The position numbers and the translations under genes are program-made. A stretch of DNA of 64,000 bases from Salinispora mooreana (GTDB lineage Bacteria; Actinomycetota; Actinomycetes; Mycobacteriales; Micromonosporaceae), in NCBI RefSeq assembly GCF_000379065.1, contig NZ_KB900614.1, positions 4,124,133-4,188,132 on the forward strand, read 5' to 3'. The notes beneath the pieces are model-generated. The model saw only the letters and a program-made list of their open reading frames with translations. It was not told the origin of the DNA and made no database searches. Shown here one piece after another: positions 48,572 to 57,294 of this stretch (its first letter is position 1; every line of letters starts with the position of its first letter).

Positions 48572-51000
48572 GCACCGCCGGCCGGTTCGGTTCGTGGCGG
48601 GTCGCGCTGCGCATCACCCGTCGCTCCGCGCTGCGCCATCGGGCCCGCAGCGCGCTGATCCTGCTGATGCTCTTCGTCCCCGCGTACGCCGGCACTGTCC
48701 TGCTGGCGAGTTGGAGCAACCTCAGCGGCACCTCGGCGCAGAACGCCACCTTCACGATGGGCCAGGCCGATCTGATCGTTGACTCCGACAGCTCGACCGT
48801 GGCCACCCTGCCGTCGGGCAGCCGCACCCTTGGGTTGACACAGGCCCGCACGGTGGTCCGCGGCCCGGACGACCTGCGCGTGTCGAACTACGAGGCGACC
48901 GACCCGGAGCACCCGCTGAACCAGGGCCGATATGTGCTCCGGTCCGGGCGGGTGCCCGACGGGCCGGCCGAGGTGGCGGTGACCCGGGCGATGGCCGACG
49001 AGCTGGGGCTGGAGTTGGGCAGCCGGCTGACCGCCGGGATGCCGCAGCGGGAGCTCACCGTGGTGGGGCTGATTGACTGGAGCCGGTCGCTGCGCGCCGC
49101 CGGGCTGCTCGTGCCATACGATGCCCCGCTCTCCGCAGCGGGCGGCAAGCTGATGGTGCAACTGCCGCCGGGCAGCGGGTGGTCGCCGCCGGAGCCCAGC
49201 TCGTATAGGGAACGGAGTGCCCCCAGCGCCGCGGACCGCCGGATCGAGGCGGCGGCGACGGTGCTCGTGGTCAGCTTCGCCGGCACCCAGGTCGTGCTTC
49301 TGGTCGGCGCGGCATTCACCGTCGGCGCCGCTCGGCAACGTCGGGAGTTGGCGTTGGTGGCCGCCGCCGGTGCCACCGCTGCGCAGGTCCGTAAGGTGGT
49401 CGTCGCCGGTGGGATGCTGCTCGGTGCCATCTCCGCGACCGCCGGGGTGCTCCTGGGGTTGGTGACCTTCGCCCTGGCCGGCCCGCTCATCGAACGCATC
49501 GCCGACCACCCGTTGAGTGATGTGTCGATCCCCGGTGGGCAGGTGACGGGGGCCGCCGTGGTCACCCTGCTCCTGGCGGTCCTGGCGGCGGTGCTACCGG
49601 CGCGCGCCCTCCGGGGGCGGCCCCTGCGCGGTGCCCTGGGCGGCCAGCGGGACCAGTCCCGGCTGGACCAGGTCGCGCTGGTGGTCGGCGTGGGGCTGAT
49701 CGTTGTCGCCACGGGCGCGTTGCTGGTCGCCGGCAACCCGGAGGGTCAACCGGCGGTGCTCGCCGCCGGCGGCGTCGCCCTGCTGCTCGGCGTCGTCATG
49801 TGCACGCCCGCGCTGGTGCGGGCGAGCGTGCCCCTGGCTCGGGTGCTGCCCATGCCGGCCCGGTTGGCGCTGCGCCACGCCGTACGGCATCGGCTCCGCA
49901 CCGCCGCGGCGATGGCCGCGGTGCTGGCCGCCGTCGCCGGCAGCGTCGCGCTGGCGCTGGCCGGCGGGGCCCGTGCTGTCGCCACCCCCACCCAGGTGGA
50001 GGCGCGGCCCGGCCAGGTCCTGGTGCCAGCGGACCTCGCCGACCTGCTGGGGCCAGCCGGGTTGACGCGGCTGGCCGCGCCCCTGCCGGCGCGCGCCGTC
50101 GTGCCACTGCGGACAGTCGTCAACTTCCATCCCACCGTGTTTCGGGACCTGTCCGACAGCACTACCGATCCCACCGTCTTACGCGCCCACGAGCAGCGCG
50201 ACATCGCCGTCGGCGGGGCGGAGGTCGTGCGGCTGGTGACCGGCCGGGCCGCCACGACCGCGGAAGTGGCGGCCCTGGATCAGGGCGACGCGGTGGTCTT
50301 CAACGACGCCCTGGCTGAGAGCGGTCACGTCACCCTGCTGTCCGGCGGGCCGGAACCCAGCTCGGCGGTGCCAACCTCGCTGCCGGCCGTCGTGGCCGCC
50401 CAGCGGGAGTACTTCGCCAAGCTGCCCGGCATGGTGGTCTCACCCGGGACCGCGCAGCGTCTCGGGCTGGCCACCCAGCCCCGGCAGGTGGTCATCGACC
50501 CGAGCCGCGCACCCAACGCCGCCGAGCTGGACCGGGCGAACACGGTGCTGCTGCAGGCGCAGCTCGCCGCCGGCAAGTCACGCTCGCCGGCAACCGTCAC
50601 GGCCATCGAGCCAGACCGGGACACCGGGGACAGCACCGCCATGTTCTACCTGCTGGCCGGGGTGAGCGTCCTGGTCACCCTGGTCGCCAGCACCGTGGCG
50701 GTCGGCCTGGCGGCAGCCGAACTACGCCCCGACCTAGCCACCATGGCGGCGGTCGGTGCCACCGGTCGCACCCGACGGCACATCGCCGCGGCCCAGGCCG
50801 GGTTCATCGTCGGCGCTGGAACCCTGCTCGGCCTGATCTCCGGCAGCGGGCCGGCGGCGGCCTACGTCGGCTTCCACGTCGAGCTGCGCTGGCACGTACC
50901 GTGGCCCACCCTGCTGGCGGTCGTGTTGGTCCCACCCGTGCTGGCGATCGTCGCGGCCCGCGGGCTTCCCCGCCTGCGCGGGCAGGAGCGAAGTCGGTAG
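48568..51000 (+). CDS. FtsX-like ABC permease
   Basis: This 810-aa protein has a first helix near 25-50 (SALILLMLFVPAYAGTVLLA), a periplasm-type outer domain, a first FtsX block (TVLVVSFAGTQVVLLVGAAFTVGAARQRRELALVAAAG), a middle segment with several helices, a second outer domain, and a last FtsX block (AMFYLLAGVSVLVTLVAST, then ATMAAVGATGRTRRHIAAAQAGF). It is the permease partner of the ATPase and possibly exports a lipophilic compound or antimicrobial peptide. The minus-strand ECF S-component frame runs antisense into its last 267 bases. Confidence 0.88.
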   Translation: MSTAGRFGSWRVALRITRRSALRHRARSALILLMLFVPAYAGTVLLASWSNLSGTSAQNATFTMGQADLIVDSDSSTVATLPSGSRTLGLTQARTVVRGPDDLRVSNYEATDPEHPLNQGRYVLRSGRVPDGPAEVAVTRAMADELGLELGSRLTAGMPQRELTVVGLIDWSRSLRAAGLLVPYDAPLSAAGGKLMVQLPPGSGWSPPEPSSYRERSAPSAADRRIEAAATVLVVSFAGTQVVLLVGAAFTVGAARQRRELALVAAAGATAAQVRKVVVAGGMLLGAISATAGVLLGLVTFALAGPLIERIADHPLSDVSIPGGQVTGAAVVTLLLAVLAAVLPARALRGRPLRGALGGQRDQSRLDQVALVVGVGLIVVATGALLVAGNPEGQPAVLAAGGVALLLGVVMCTPALVRASVPLARVLPMPARLALRHAVRHRLRTAAAMAAVLAAVAGSVALALAGGARAVATPTQVEARPGQVLVPADLADLLGPAGLTRLAAPLPARAVVPLRTVVNFHPTVFRDLSDSTTDPTVLRAHEQRDIAVGGAEVVRLVTGRAATTAEVAALDQGDAVVFNDALAESGHVTLLSGGPEPSSAVPTSLPAVVAAQREYFAKLPGMVVSPGTAQRLGLATQPRQVVIDPSRAPNAAELDRANTVLLQAQLAAGKSRSPATVTAIEPDRDTGDSTAMFYLLAGVSVLVTLVASTVAVGLAAAELRPDLATMAAVGATGRTRRHIAAAQAGFIVGAGTLLGLISGSGPAAAYVGFHVELRWHVPWPTLLAVVLVPPVLAIVAARGLPRLRGQERSR

Positions 51001-51816
51001 CGACGCCGGCAGTCCCGGCTCGGGCCCAGTGAAGGTCACCGGCGCACCGAAGGCGGCCCTGCGGGCGGCGCGGCGCAGCGCGGCGAGCACCGCCGGGCCG
51101 GCGAGGGCGATCATCACGGCGGTGGTGATCGCCCGTCCGGTGTCCCAGCCGAAGGTGGAGGTCACCGCGGTGAAGATGACGAAGCGGTGCAGGTTCTCCA
51201 GGACCGGCGCGCCGGCCACGTAGGAGAGTTGGGTCTCCGCGCCGGCGCTGAACGGCCAGAACCAGAGGTTCATCAGCAGCCCGTAGCCGTAGGCGGCGAG
51301 CGCGCCGTACCCGGCCAGCAGAGCGACCTCGGCGCGACCGCGGGGCCGGCGGGGAAGCAGGCCGGCGCCGAGACCCACCCAGGAGGCGGCGAGCATCTGG
51401 AACGGCAGCCAGGGGCCGACCCCGGCGGTGAGCAACGCGGAGGCGAACAGCGAGGTGGAGCCGAGCAGGAAGCCGAACCCCGGTCCGAACACCCGGCCGG
51501 CGAGGACGAGCAGGAAGAACACCGTCTCGATCCCGGCGGTACCGGCACCGAGCGGGCGCAGCGCGGCGTTGACCGCGGCGAGCACCCCGAGCATCGCCAG
51601 GGCCTTGCTGTCGATCCCACCGGAGGTGAGTTCCGCCAGCACCAGCGCCACCAACACCGGCAACATGACGACGAAGACCAGCGGCGCCTCCCCGGCGCGG
51701 GCGGTGCTCTCCGGCTGCACCGGGACGAAGAGCGGCCAGGTGAAGGTGGCCAGCGCGGCCACCGACGCGAGCACCAGCACCACGGCGGTACGCGGAGCGA
51801 CCCGCAGGACACTCAC
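50734..51816 (-). CDS. ECF transporter S component (predicted cobalamin), extended C-terminus
   Basis: From the GTG at 51816, which overlaps the ATPase stop (GTGA). About 260 residues form six membrane helices: TAVVLVLASVAALATFTWPLF, LVALVLAELTSGGIDSKAL, then GVLAAVNAALRPLG, FFLLVLAGRVFGPGFGFLLG and GVGPWLPFQMLAASWVGLGAG. This is the usual actinobacterial ECF S-component. The family normally ends near ALRRAARRAAFG (about 51030). Here no stop follows and about 90 hydrophilic residues continue antisense to the FtsX gene, so the tail is probably not functional sequence. Substrate is inferred as a corrinoid from riboswitches and B12-binding-type proteins upstream. Confidence 0.75.
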   Translation of the reverse strand: MSVLRVAPRTAVVLVLASVAALATFTWPLFVPVQPESTARAGEAPLVFVVMLPVLVALVLAELTSGGIDSKALAMLGVLAAVNAALRPLGAGTAGIETVFFLLVLAGRVFGPGFGFLLGSTSLFASALLTAGVGPWLPFQMLAASWVGLGAGLLPRRPRGRAEVALLAGYGALAAYGYGLLMNLWFWPFSAGAETQLSYVAGAPVLENLHRFVIFTAVTSTFGWDTGRAITTAVMIALAGPAVLAALRRAARRAAFGAPVTFTGPEPGLPASLPTSLLPAQAGKPAGRDDRQHGWDQHDRQQGGPRYVPAQLDVEADVGRRRPAAGDQAEQGSSADDEPGLGRGDVPSGATGGTDRRHGG

Positions 51817-53444
51817 GCCGGCTCCCGCTCCGCCACCAGCGCGGCGGCGACCTGATCCACCGTCAGCCACGCTGCCGGGGCGAGGACCTTGGCGACCTGC
51901 GGGGCGAAGGCGGGCGAGGCGAGCATGACCTCCGCGGTGCTGCCGTCAGCCACGATCTCACCGTCGGCCATCACGATCACCCGGTCGGCCAGCGCCGCGA
52001 CCAGCTCCACATCGTGCGTCGCCACCACCACGCCGCGCCCGGCGGCGGCCAGCCCCCGCACCAGCGAGACGAACTGCCGCTTGGCGAGGTAGTCCAGGCC
52101 ACGGGTCGGCTCGTCCAGCAGCACCACCGGTGGCGCGGCGGTGAGCTGCACCGCGAGCGCGAGCCCCAGCCGCTGCCCCTCGGAGAGGTCCCGCGGGTGC
52201 CGGTCACCGGGCAGGCCGGGGGTGAGCTGGTCCAGCAGGGCGCGGCAGGTGCCGGCCGCCGCCTCGGTCTCCTGGTCGGCCTGGTGGCACTCGCCGTCAA
52301 CCGTCTCCAGGTAGAGCAGGTCGCCCGGGGTCTGCGGAACCAGCCCGACCTGCCGGCGGGCCTGGTGCGCCGGCAGGTTCTTGGGGTCGACGGCCCCCGC
52401 CGCGCCGGTCACGGTCACCGCGCCGCCCTGCCGGGGGCCGCTGCCCTGCACGGCCCAGAGCAGGCTGGACTTTCCGGAGCCGTTGCGGCCCATCAAGGCG
52501 ACGACCTGGCCAACCTGGAGGTCGAGGTCAACGCCGGCCACGGCGACGGTGCCCGGATACCGTACGACGATCTTCCGCGCGCTCAGCGCCGTCGTCGGCT
52601 CCGGGGCGGGAGCCGGCGCGGGGGGCGTCCCCTCGCCGAGCCGCCCACGCAGCTCGGCGGCGCGGCGGCGGGCGTCGCGAACCGACAGCGGCAGCGGGTC
52701 CCAGCCGGCCAGCCGGCCCAGCTCGACCAGGGGTGGGGCCAGCTCCACGCCGGCCAGTACCGCCGCCGGTGGCCCGTTGACCACGCGCCCGTCGCCGGGC
52801 AGGTAGAGCAGGCGGTCGGCGTACTGCATGACCCGTTCGAGCCGGTGCTCGGCCAGCACCACGGTGACGCCGAGATCATGGACCAGCCGGGTGACCGCGG
52901 CGAGGACGTCCTCGGCGGCCGTGGGGTCCAGCGCGGAGGTGGGCTCGTCGAGCACCAGAACCCGGGGGTGGCTGGTGAGGACAGCGCCGATGGCGACCCG
53001 TTGCTGTTGCCCGCCGGAGAGGGTCCGGAGTGGCCGATCGCGCAGCTCGGCGATGCCGAGCAGGTCCAGCGTCTCCTCCACCCGCTTGCGCATCACCGTT
53101 GGCGGCAGGGAGAGCTGCTCCATGCCGTACGCGAGCTCCTCCTCGACGGTGTCGGTGACGAACCCGGAGAGTGGGTCCTGGCCGACCACGCCGACGACGT
53201 CGGCGAGGTCGCGGGGCGGGTGCCGGCAGGTGTCCCGGCCGTCCACGATGACCGAGCCGTGCAGGGTGCCGCCGGTGAAGTGCGGCACCAGCCCGTTGAT
53301 CGCCCGCAGCAGGGTCGACTTGCCGGCCCCGGTGCGCCCGGCGACCAGGCACAGCTCGCCCTCCTCGACGGTCAGCGTCACGTCGCGTAGCGGCGGCGGC
53401 CCGTCCTCGGTGTAGCGGACGGTTACCCGGTCAAATGTGATCAT
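51813..53444 (-). CDS. ECF transporter fused double ATPase (EcfA-EcfA')
   Basis: This 543-aa protein has two ATPase domains in one chain. Domain 1 (about 1-240): Walker A GRTGAGKSTLLRAINGL, signature LSGGQQQRVAIG, Walker B LVLDEPTSALD. Domain 2 (about 300-520): Walker A GRNGSGKSSLL, a degenerate signature LSEGQRLGLAL, Walker B VLLDEPTRGLD, then ATHDVELVAALADR. Such fused pairs replace separate EcfA1/A2 in actinobacteria. The ATG overlaps the T-component stop (ATGA), and the stop overlaps the S-component start, so the three are strictly coupled. Confidence 0.9.
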   Translation of the reverse strand: MITFDRVTVRYTEDGPPPLRDVTLTVEEGELCLVAGRTGAGKSTLLRAINGLVPHFTGGTLHGSVIVDGRDTCRHPPRDLADVVGVVGQDPLSGFVTDTVEEELAYGMEQLSLPPTVMRKRVEETLDLLGIAELRDRPLRTLSGGQQQRVAIGAVLTSHPRVLVLDEPTSALDPTAAEDVLAAVTRLVHDLGVTVVLAEHRLERVMQYADRLLYLPGDGRVVNGPPAAVLAGVELAPPLVELGRLAGWDPLPLSVRDARRRAAELRGRLGEGTPPAPAPAPEPTTALSARKIVVRYPGTVAVAGVDLDLQVGQVVALMGRNGSGKSSLLWAVQGSGPRQGGAVTVTGAAGAVDPKNLPAHQARRQVGLVPQTPGDLLYLETVDGECHQADQETEAAAGTCRALLDQLTPGLPGDRHPRDLSEGQRLGLALAVQLTAAPPVVLLDEPTRGLDYLAKRQFVSLVRGLAAAGRGVVVATHDVELVAALADRVIVMADGEIVADGSTAEVMLASPAFAPQVAKVLAPAAWLTVDQVAAALVAEREPA

Positions 53445-54589
53445 GTGTGATCTCTCGGGACAGGTGTCGGCGGCGGGGCGAGCCAGGCCGGGACGGCCGC
53501 GACGGCGACGGCGAGCAGCAGCAGTGGGGTCAGCTCGGGCCAGGTGAGCGGGCTGACCGGCGGGTAGAGCAGCTCCGGGTCGACCGTGCCGGCCAGCACC
53601 ATGAGGCAGGCCGCGGCGATCCCGCACCCGGCGACGAGCAGCTCGGCCAGCCGCCAGCGGTCCGGCCGGTAGCGGCTGCGGTGGACCCGGCGGCCGGCCA
53701 GCAGCATGCCACCCACGGCGGCGGCCAGCCCGGCGAGGAGCAGCGGCAGCCCCAGATAGCCAGGCCCGGCGGTGTCGAGCAGCCCGTAGGTGCCGGCGCA
53801 GACGCCGAGCAGGCCGCCGAGGACCAGAGCGCCGGTGACCGCCCGCTGCCGGGCGGGAACCGCCGCGGTCCGGCCGTAGCCGCGCGAGTCCATCGCCGCG
53901 GCGAGCGCCAGCGACCGGTCCAACGCGTCGGCCAACACCGGAAGCGCGACTCCCCGAAACGCCCGCATCCCCCGCCCGGACGCACCCCGCAGCCGGCGGG
54001 CCCGCCGGACCCGCAGCACACTCTCCACCAGCTGCGGGGCGACCGACAGTGCGACCACCACCGCCGTGCCCACCGCATACAACGCTCCCGGTACGGCCTT
54101 GAGCAGCCGCTTCGGGTTCGCCAGGGCGTTCGCCGCGCCCAGGCAGATCAGCATCGTCGCCAACCGGAGCCCGTCGTAGAACCCACCGAGGACCTGCTCG
54201 GCGGCGACCGGCCCGAGCAGGCGGATACCCGCTGCCCAGTCCGGCAGCGGGACCTCCGGCAACCGGACCAGCACGTGCTCGCCCTGACCACCACCGAAGA
54301 CGATCCGGAACACCACCCGCATCGCGACGATCACCACGCCGAGCCAGACGTACATGCGGAACGCCAGCGCCCAGGGGGCGTGCCCGCGTCGCGCTATGAC
54401 CACCAGCGCGGCGACCGCGACCAGCAGGGTGAGCCCCAGCGGGTTGGTGGTGTGGCTGGCCGCGGTGGCCAGCCCGAGCGCCCAGAGCCACCAGGCACCC
54501 GGGTGCAGCCCACGGGGCAGTCGCCAGGCGGACCAACGGGCCGACCATCGGTCGGCGGTCGCGGCGCTGTCCACCGCGGCGTCAGTCAT
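53441..54589 (-). CDS. ECF transporter T component (transmembrane coupling protein)
   Basis: This 382-aa membrane protein has hydrophobic helices (PGAWWLWALGLATAASHTTN, LGLTLLVAVAALVVIARRG) and the EcfT coupling region. The two Ala-Arg-Gly-like short motifs appear as RRARRLRGASGRGMRAFRGV and LAAAMDSRGYGRT. More helices follow at the C-terminus. It overlaps the upstream beta-domain gene by eight bases and the ATPase gene by four. The S component is encoded last, giving order T-AA'-S. Confidence 0.88.
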   Translation of the reverse strand: MTDAAVDSAATADRWSARWSAWRLPRGLHPGAWWLWALGLATAASHTTNPLGLTLLVAVAALVVIARRGHAPWALAFRMYVWLGVVIVAMRVVFRIVFGGGQGEHVLVRLPEVPLPDWAAGIRLLGPVAAEQVLGGFYDGLRLATMLICLGAANALANPKRLLKAVPGALYAVGTAVVVALSVAPQLVESVLRVRRARRLRGASGRGMRAFRGVALPVLADALDRSLALAAAMDSRGYGRTAAVPARQRAVTGALVLGGLLGVCAGTYGLLDTAGPGYLGLPLLLAGLAAAVGGMLLAGRRVHRSRYRPDRWRLAELLVAGCGIAAACLMVLAGTVDPELLYPPVSPLTWPELTPLLLLAVAVAAVPAWLAPPPTPVPRDHT

Positions 54590-55508
54590 CTGGGTCGGCC
54601 GCCCGGCGTCTCCGGGCGGCGACCAGGCCCCCGGCGATGAGTGCGGCCAGCAGCAGCACCCCGGCCAGCGTGCCCAGCGGCACGCCCCCCTCCTCGCGGG
54701 AGGCGACGGCGTCGGTCAGCACGGGCTCGTCGGCGGAGCCCGGCTGCGCTGAGGTGGTGGCGGTCGCTGGGGACGGGAGGCCCACCGCGCTGGCCGACGG
54801 CGTGGTGGTGGCCGAAGTCGACGGGCCAACGGTCTGGGTCGGCCCGCTGGCGGCACCGGGTTGGCCACCGTCCGCCGCGCCGGGTTGGCCAGGGTCGGCG
54901 GCGCCGGGTTGATCGTCGTCGGCGGGTGGCGGTGCGGCATCCCCGCCCGCTGGTGGCGGTGCCACCGGTACGTCGTTCGAGGGCGGCGCCGGCGCCGGCG
55001 CAGGCGGTGGTGCGGGGCGGCTCGGGGCGGCCCCCGGGCGGGGCGCGTCGTTGGGGTCGCGGTTGAGGGAGAACGACCAGCCCTCGAAGCTGCCCGCCGG
55101 GGGCGTACGGTTCAGCACCCCCTTGTCGCTGTACGTCCAGCGGCCACCGTTCGGGGCGTGCCAGTACGACCAGTAGGCGCTGGCCGGCGACGTGTCGACG
55201 CACTTCTCCGCGTCGGCCGACGGCTTGCCCGCGATCCGGCAGATGAATCCCTCGCCCCAGCGCAGCGTGCCGGTGATCTGGAACCCGGCGCTCTTCAGCG
55301 CCGCCAGCCCGGTGGCCTGGCTGCCGGGAGCGCAGCGGACCACGGTCCCGCCGCCGAGCTCGTTGAAGTCGACCACGACGGTGACGCCGGAGGCGTCCGG
55401 GCAGTAGCCGGGGAGCCCGGCGGCCACCGCCGGACTCCCCGGCCCGATCACCGAGCCGGCGGCGACCAGGGCGACGGCCGCCGCGCCGCGGAGTGTCCTG
55501 CGGCTCAA
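54582..55508 (-). CDS. Membrane-anchored transcobalamin beta-domain-like protein (DUF4430 type)
   Basis: About 308 aa from a TTG at 55508 that overlaps the upstream stop; a longer open frame upstream is antisense noise. It has an export signal (RTLRGAAAVALVAAGSVIG, cleaving near AVAA). Next is a domain of about 110 residues with ASGVTVVVDFNELGGGTVV, GLAALKSAGFQITGTLRW, ICRIAGKPS and SAYWSYWHAPNGGRW, ending EGWSFS. This is the DUF4430 pattern that forms the C-terminal beta domain of animal intrinsic factor and transcobalamin. A Pro/Ala/Gly stalk and a C-terminal helix LAGVLLLAALIAGGLVAARRRR anchor it. Predicted surface corrinoid-binding half. Confidence 0.7.
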   Translation of the reverse strand: MSRRTLRGAAAVALVAAGSVIGPGSPAVAAGLPGYCPDASGVTVVVDFNELGGGTVVRCAPGSQATGLAALKSAGFQITGTLRWGEGFICRIAGKPSADAEKCVDTSPASAYWSYWHAPNGGRWTYSDKGVLNRTPPAGSFEGWSFSLNRDPNDAPRPGAAPSRPAPPPAPAPAPPSNDVPVAPPPAGGDAAPPPADDDQPGAADPGQPGAADGGQPGAASGPTQTVGPSTSATTTPSASAVGLPSPATATTSAQPGSADEPVLTDAVASREEGGVPLGTLAGVLLLAALIAGGLVAARRRRAADPDD

Positions 55509-56926
55509 TTCGCCCGCCGACGGCCGAGGATGAGCAGCCCCACGCCGCCGCCGAGCAGCAGCACCGCGAGCAGCACGTAGCTGGTGATCGCCGCACCGGT
55601 GGTGGCCAGCCCACCCAGGCTGGAGGTGGTCGGCGTCGGCGTCACCGGAGCGCTGCTGGTCGGCGGCGCGGAGGGCGTCTCCGACGGGACGGTCCCGGTG
55701 GCGCTCGGCGTCGGGCTGGTGGTGCCGGTCGGTGTCGGCGATCCGGTGGCGGTGGGCGAGGCGGTGCCGGTCGGGGTGGGCTGCCCCGTCGGCGGCGGGT
55801 CGAGGCCGATCCGACCCAGCGGCACCTGGGCAAGCCCGAGCAGCGCCTGGGCGGTGGCCCGACGCCACTGGTCCCGGTGGTTGCCGGCGATCCCCTCCTT
55901 GACGGCGGCGGCGAGCCCGTCGGCCTTGTATGCGATGGCACCCGCCTCCGCGGCAGCCGCACCGCCGTTCGCCGCGGTCAGCTGGAGCGCGGCCAGCGCC
56001 ACCGCCGCCTCGGTGGCCTCGGGGTCGCGGCCGGCGGCGGCGAGGGCCTGCCCGGCCAGGCCGGTGCTGTTGGAGTTCTTCCCGGTGGTCGGCCCGGAGC
56101 CGCCGAACGACCCGTCGGCGTACTGCTGGGACACCAGCCATTCCGCGCCCGCGTCGGCCGCGTCGGCGGCGCCGGCGGCACCGTTCTCGGCGGCGCTCAG
56201 CAGCGCCTGCACGGCCATCGCGGTCGAGTCGACATCAAGGGTGGCGTTGGGTTGGTCGTCGCAGGACGGCGAGGGCCCATCGGTGGAGTCCGGGTAGAGG
56301 CGGAAGCCACCCGCGGCGCACTGCTGCCGGATGAGGAAGTCCACCACGTCCTGCGGGACGCCGCCGCTGCGGGCCAGGCCCAGCACGGCGAAGGACTGGT
56401 CGAAGGTGTTGCTGGGGTCCGGGCCGGTCTTCGGGGTGGTACGGCTGGTGATCCGTCCCCGCTGGTGGTCGATGTCCGCTCCGGCGATCAGCGACAGGGT
56501 CTCGGCGCGCAGGTCGTAGCCGCCGAAGTCGGTGGGGTCGGCGCTGGCCGCGGAGGCGGCGTAGAGCAACTTCGCGGTCGCCCCACCGTCGGTGACGCCC
56601 TCGAAGCCCCAGTGGTCGTAGCTGTTGTAGGCGCGCACGTTCGCCGCGACCTGGGCGGTCGCCGCCTGCCGGGTTGACGGGTCGACCCCGGTGGCGGAGA
56701 GCGCGAGGAGGCCGTCGATGGTCAGCCCCCAGTCCTTCGGTTTGCCTGGGCCAGGCAGGACGCCGTCGGTGAACTCGTCGGCCAGCCAGGACGCGGCCTC
56801 GCGCGCCGCCGCGGCGTGGTCCGGGTCGGGGGCCGCCACCACGGTCAGTGGGGCAGCGGCCACCACGGCGAGGGTGGTTGCCGCTGCCGCGCCGAGACCG
56901 GTGGCGAGGCGCCGGGTCAGAGCCAT
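55505..56926 (-). CDS. Sortase-anchored intrinsic-factor alpha-domain-like protein
   Basis: This 473-aa exported protein has a signal peptide at residues 1-32 (LATGLGAAAATTLAVVAAAP). An alpha/alpha-toroid of about 330 residues follows, with repeat helices typical of the prenyltransferase/squalene-cyclase/intrinsic-factor fold: KDWGLTIDGLLALSATG, NTFDQSFAVLGLARSGG, LIRQQCAAGGFRLYP, LVSQQYADGSFGGSG and STGLAGQALAAAGRD. A Thr/Pro/Ser stalk leads to GGLATTGAA, an LAxTG class E sortase signal, then a membrane helix and RRR. Animal intrinsic factor binds B12 between such an alpha barrel and a DUF4430 beta domain; the next gene encodes the latter. A cobalamin riboswitch precedes it. Confidence 0.72.
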   Translation of the reverse strand: MALTRRLATGLGAAAATTLAVVAAAPLTVVAAPDPDHAAAAREAASWLADEFTDGVLPGPGKPKDWGLTIDGLLALSATGVDPSTRQAATAQVAANVRAYNSYDHWGFEGVTDGGATAKLLYAASAASADPTDFGGYDLRAETLSLIAGADIDHQRGRITSRTTPKTGPDPSNTFDQSFAVLGLARSGGVPQDVVDFLIRQQCAAGGFRLYPDSTDGPSPSCDDQPNATLDVDSTAMAVQALLSAAENGAAGAADAADAGAEWLVSQQYADGSFGGSGPTTGKNSNSTGLAGQALAAAGRDPEATEAAVALAALQLTAANGGAAAAEAGAIAYKADGLAAAVKEGIAGNHRDQWRRATAQALLGLAQVPLGRIGLDPPPTGQPTPTGTASPTATGSPTPTGTTSPTPSATGTVPSETPSAPPTSSAPVTPTPTTSSLGGLATTGAAITSYVLLAVLLLGGGVGLLILGRRRAN

Positions 56927-56993
56927 GAGGGGTGCCTTTCGTAGCGCAGTCGGTGAGCTCCGGCAAGCACCCCGGGGTACGAAAACCCCGCTC
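56926..56993 (-). promoter_or_regulatory. Ribosome-site sequestering hairpins of the alpha-domain mRNA
   Basis: GGGGTGC in the leader is complementary to GCACCCC directly before the start codon, which would mask the ribosome site. Just upstream, GGGGT-TTTCGT-ACCCC can compete by pairing with the same strand. This is a plausible switch between free and masked translation starts under riboswitch control. Confidence 0.45.
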
Positions 56994-57074
56994 CGCGTGC
57001 TGTGTGAGCGGGGGTGGACGGACCTCGGCGGACCGGACTTCACCCTGTGAACCTCGACAGTGGAAGTCGTTCGT

Positions 57075-57180
57075 CCCGGGCGGGGCATTCCGGCTCGCGA
57101 AAGGGTTCTCTCGCTCACGGCTGCGGGTCAGCGCCGGCATCGCACCGGCTTCCCCCCACACGGGACCTATGCAGTTGTGA
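57075..57180 (-). ncRNA. Cobalamin riboswitch 1 (upstream of alpha-domain gene)
   Basis: On the minus strand GGGGGGAAGCCGGTG, then ATGCCGGCGCTGACCCGCAG and CCGTGAGC match the conserved core (GGGAA..CCGGTG..A..CCGG..CTG.CCCGCA.C.GTGA). CGCGAGCCGGAATGCCCCGCC matches the 3' conserved strand (GAGCC.GGA.ACCTGCC). About 150 bases separate it from the start codon, room for an expression platform. Ligand class (adenosyl or methyl form) cannot be told. Confidence 0.85.
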
Positions 57181-57294
57181 CCCGGCGTGCACCCGGGGTG
57201 ACCGTCACCGTACCGCCAGGGCGCGCGACGACGCCAGAACGGAGAGGCCACCCCGGGGTGTGCACTATTGGCTACGCCGCCGGCGCGAGGTGGC

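Noticed and set aside
55509..56141. N-terminal extension of the membrane-anchored beta-domain protein
   Set aside because: The open frame upstream of 55508 is out of frame with, and inside, the alpha-domain gene; a signal peptide starts directly after the TTG at 55508.
57005..57040. A further cobalamin-riboswitch-like piece (AAGTCCGGTCCGCC) on the minus strand
   Set aside because: It lacks the CCCGCA core and 3' strand; only a short chance resemblance next to the real riboswitch.
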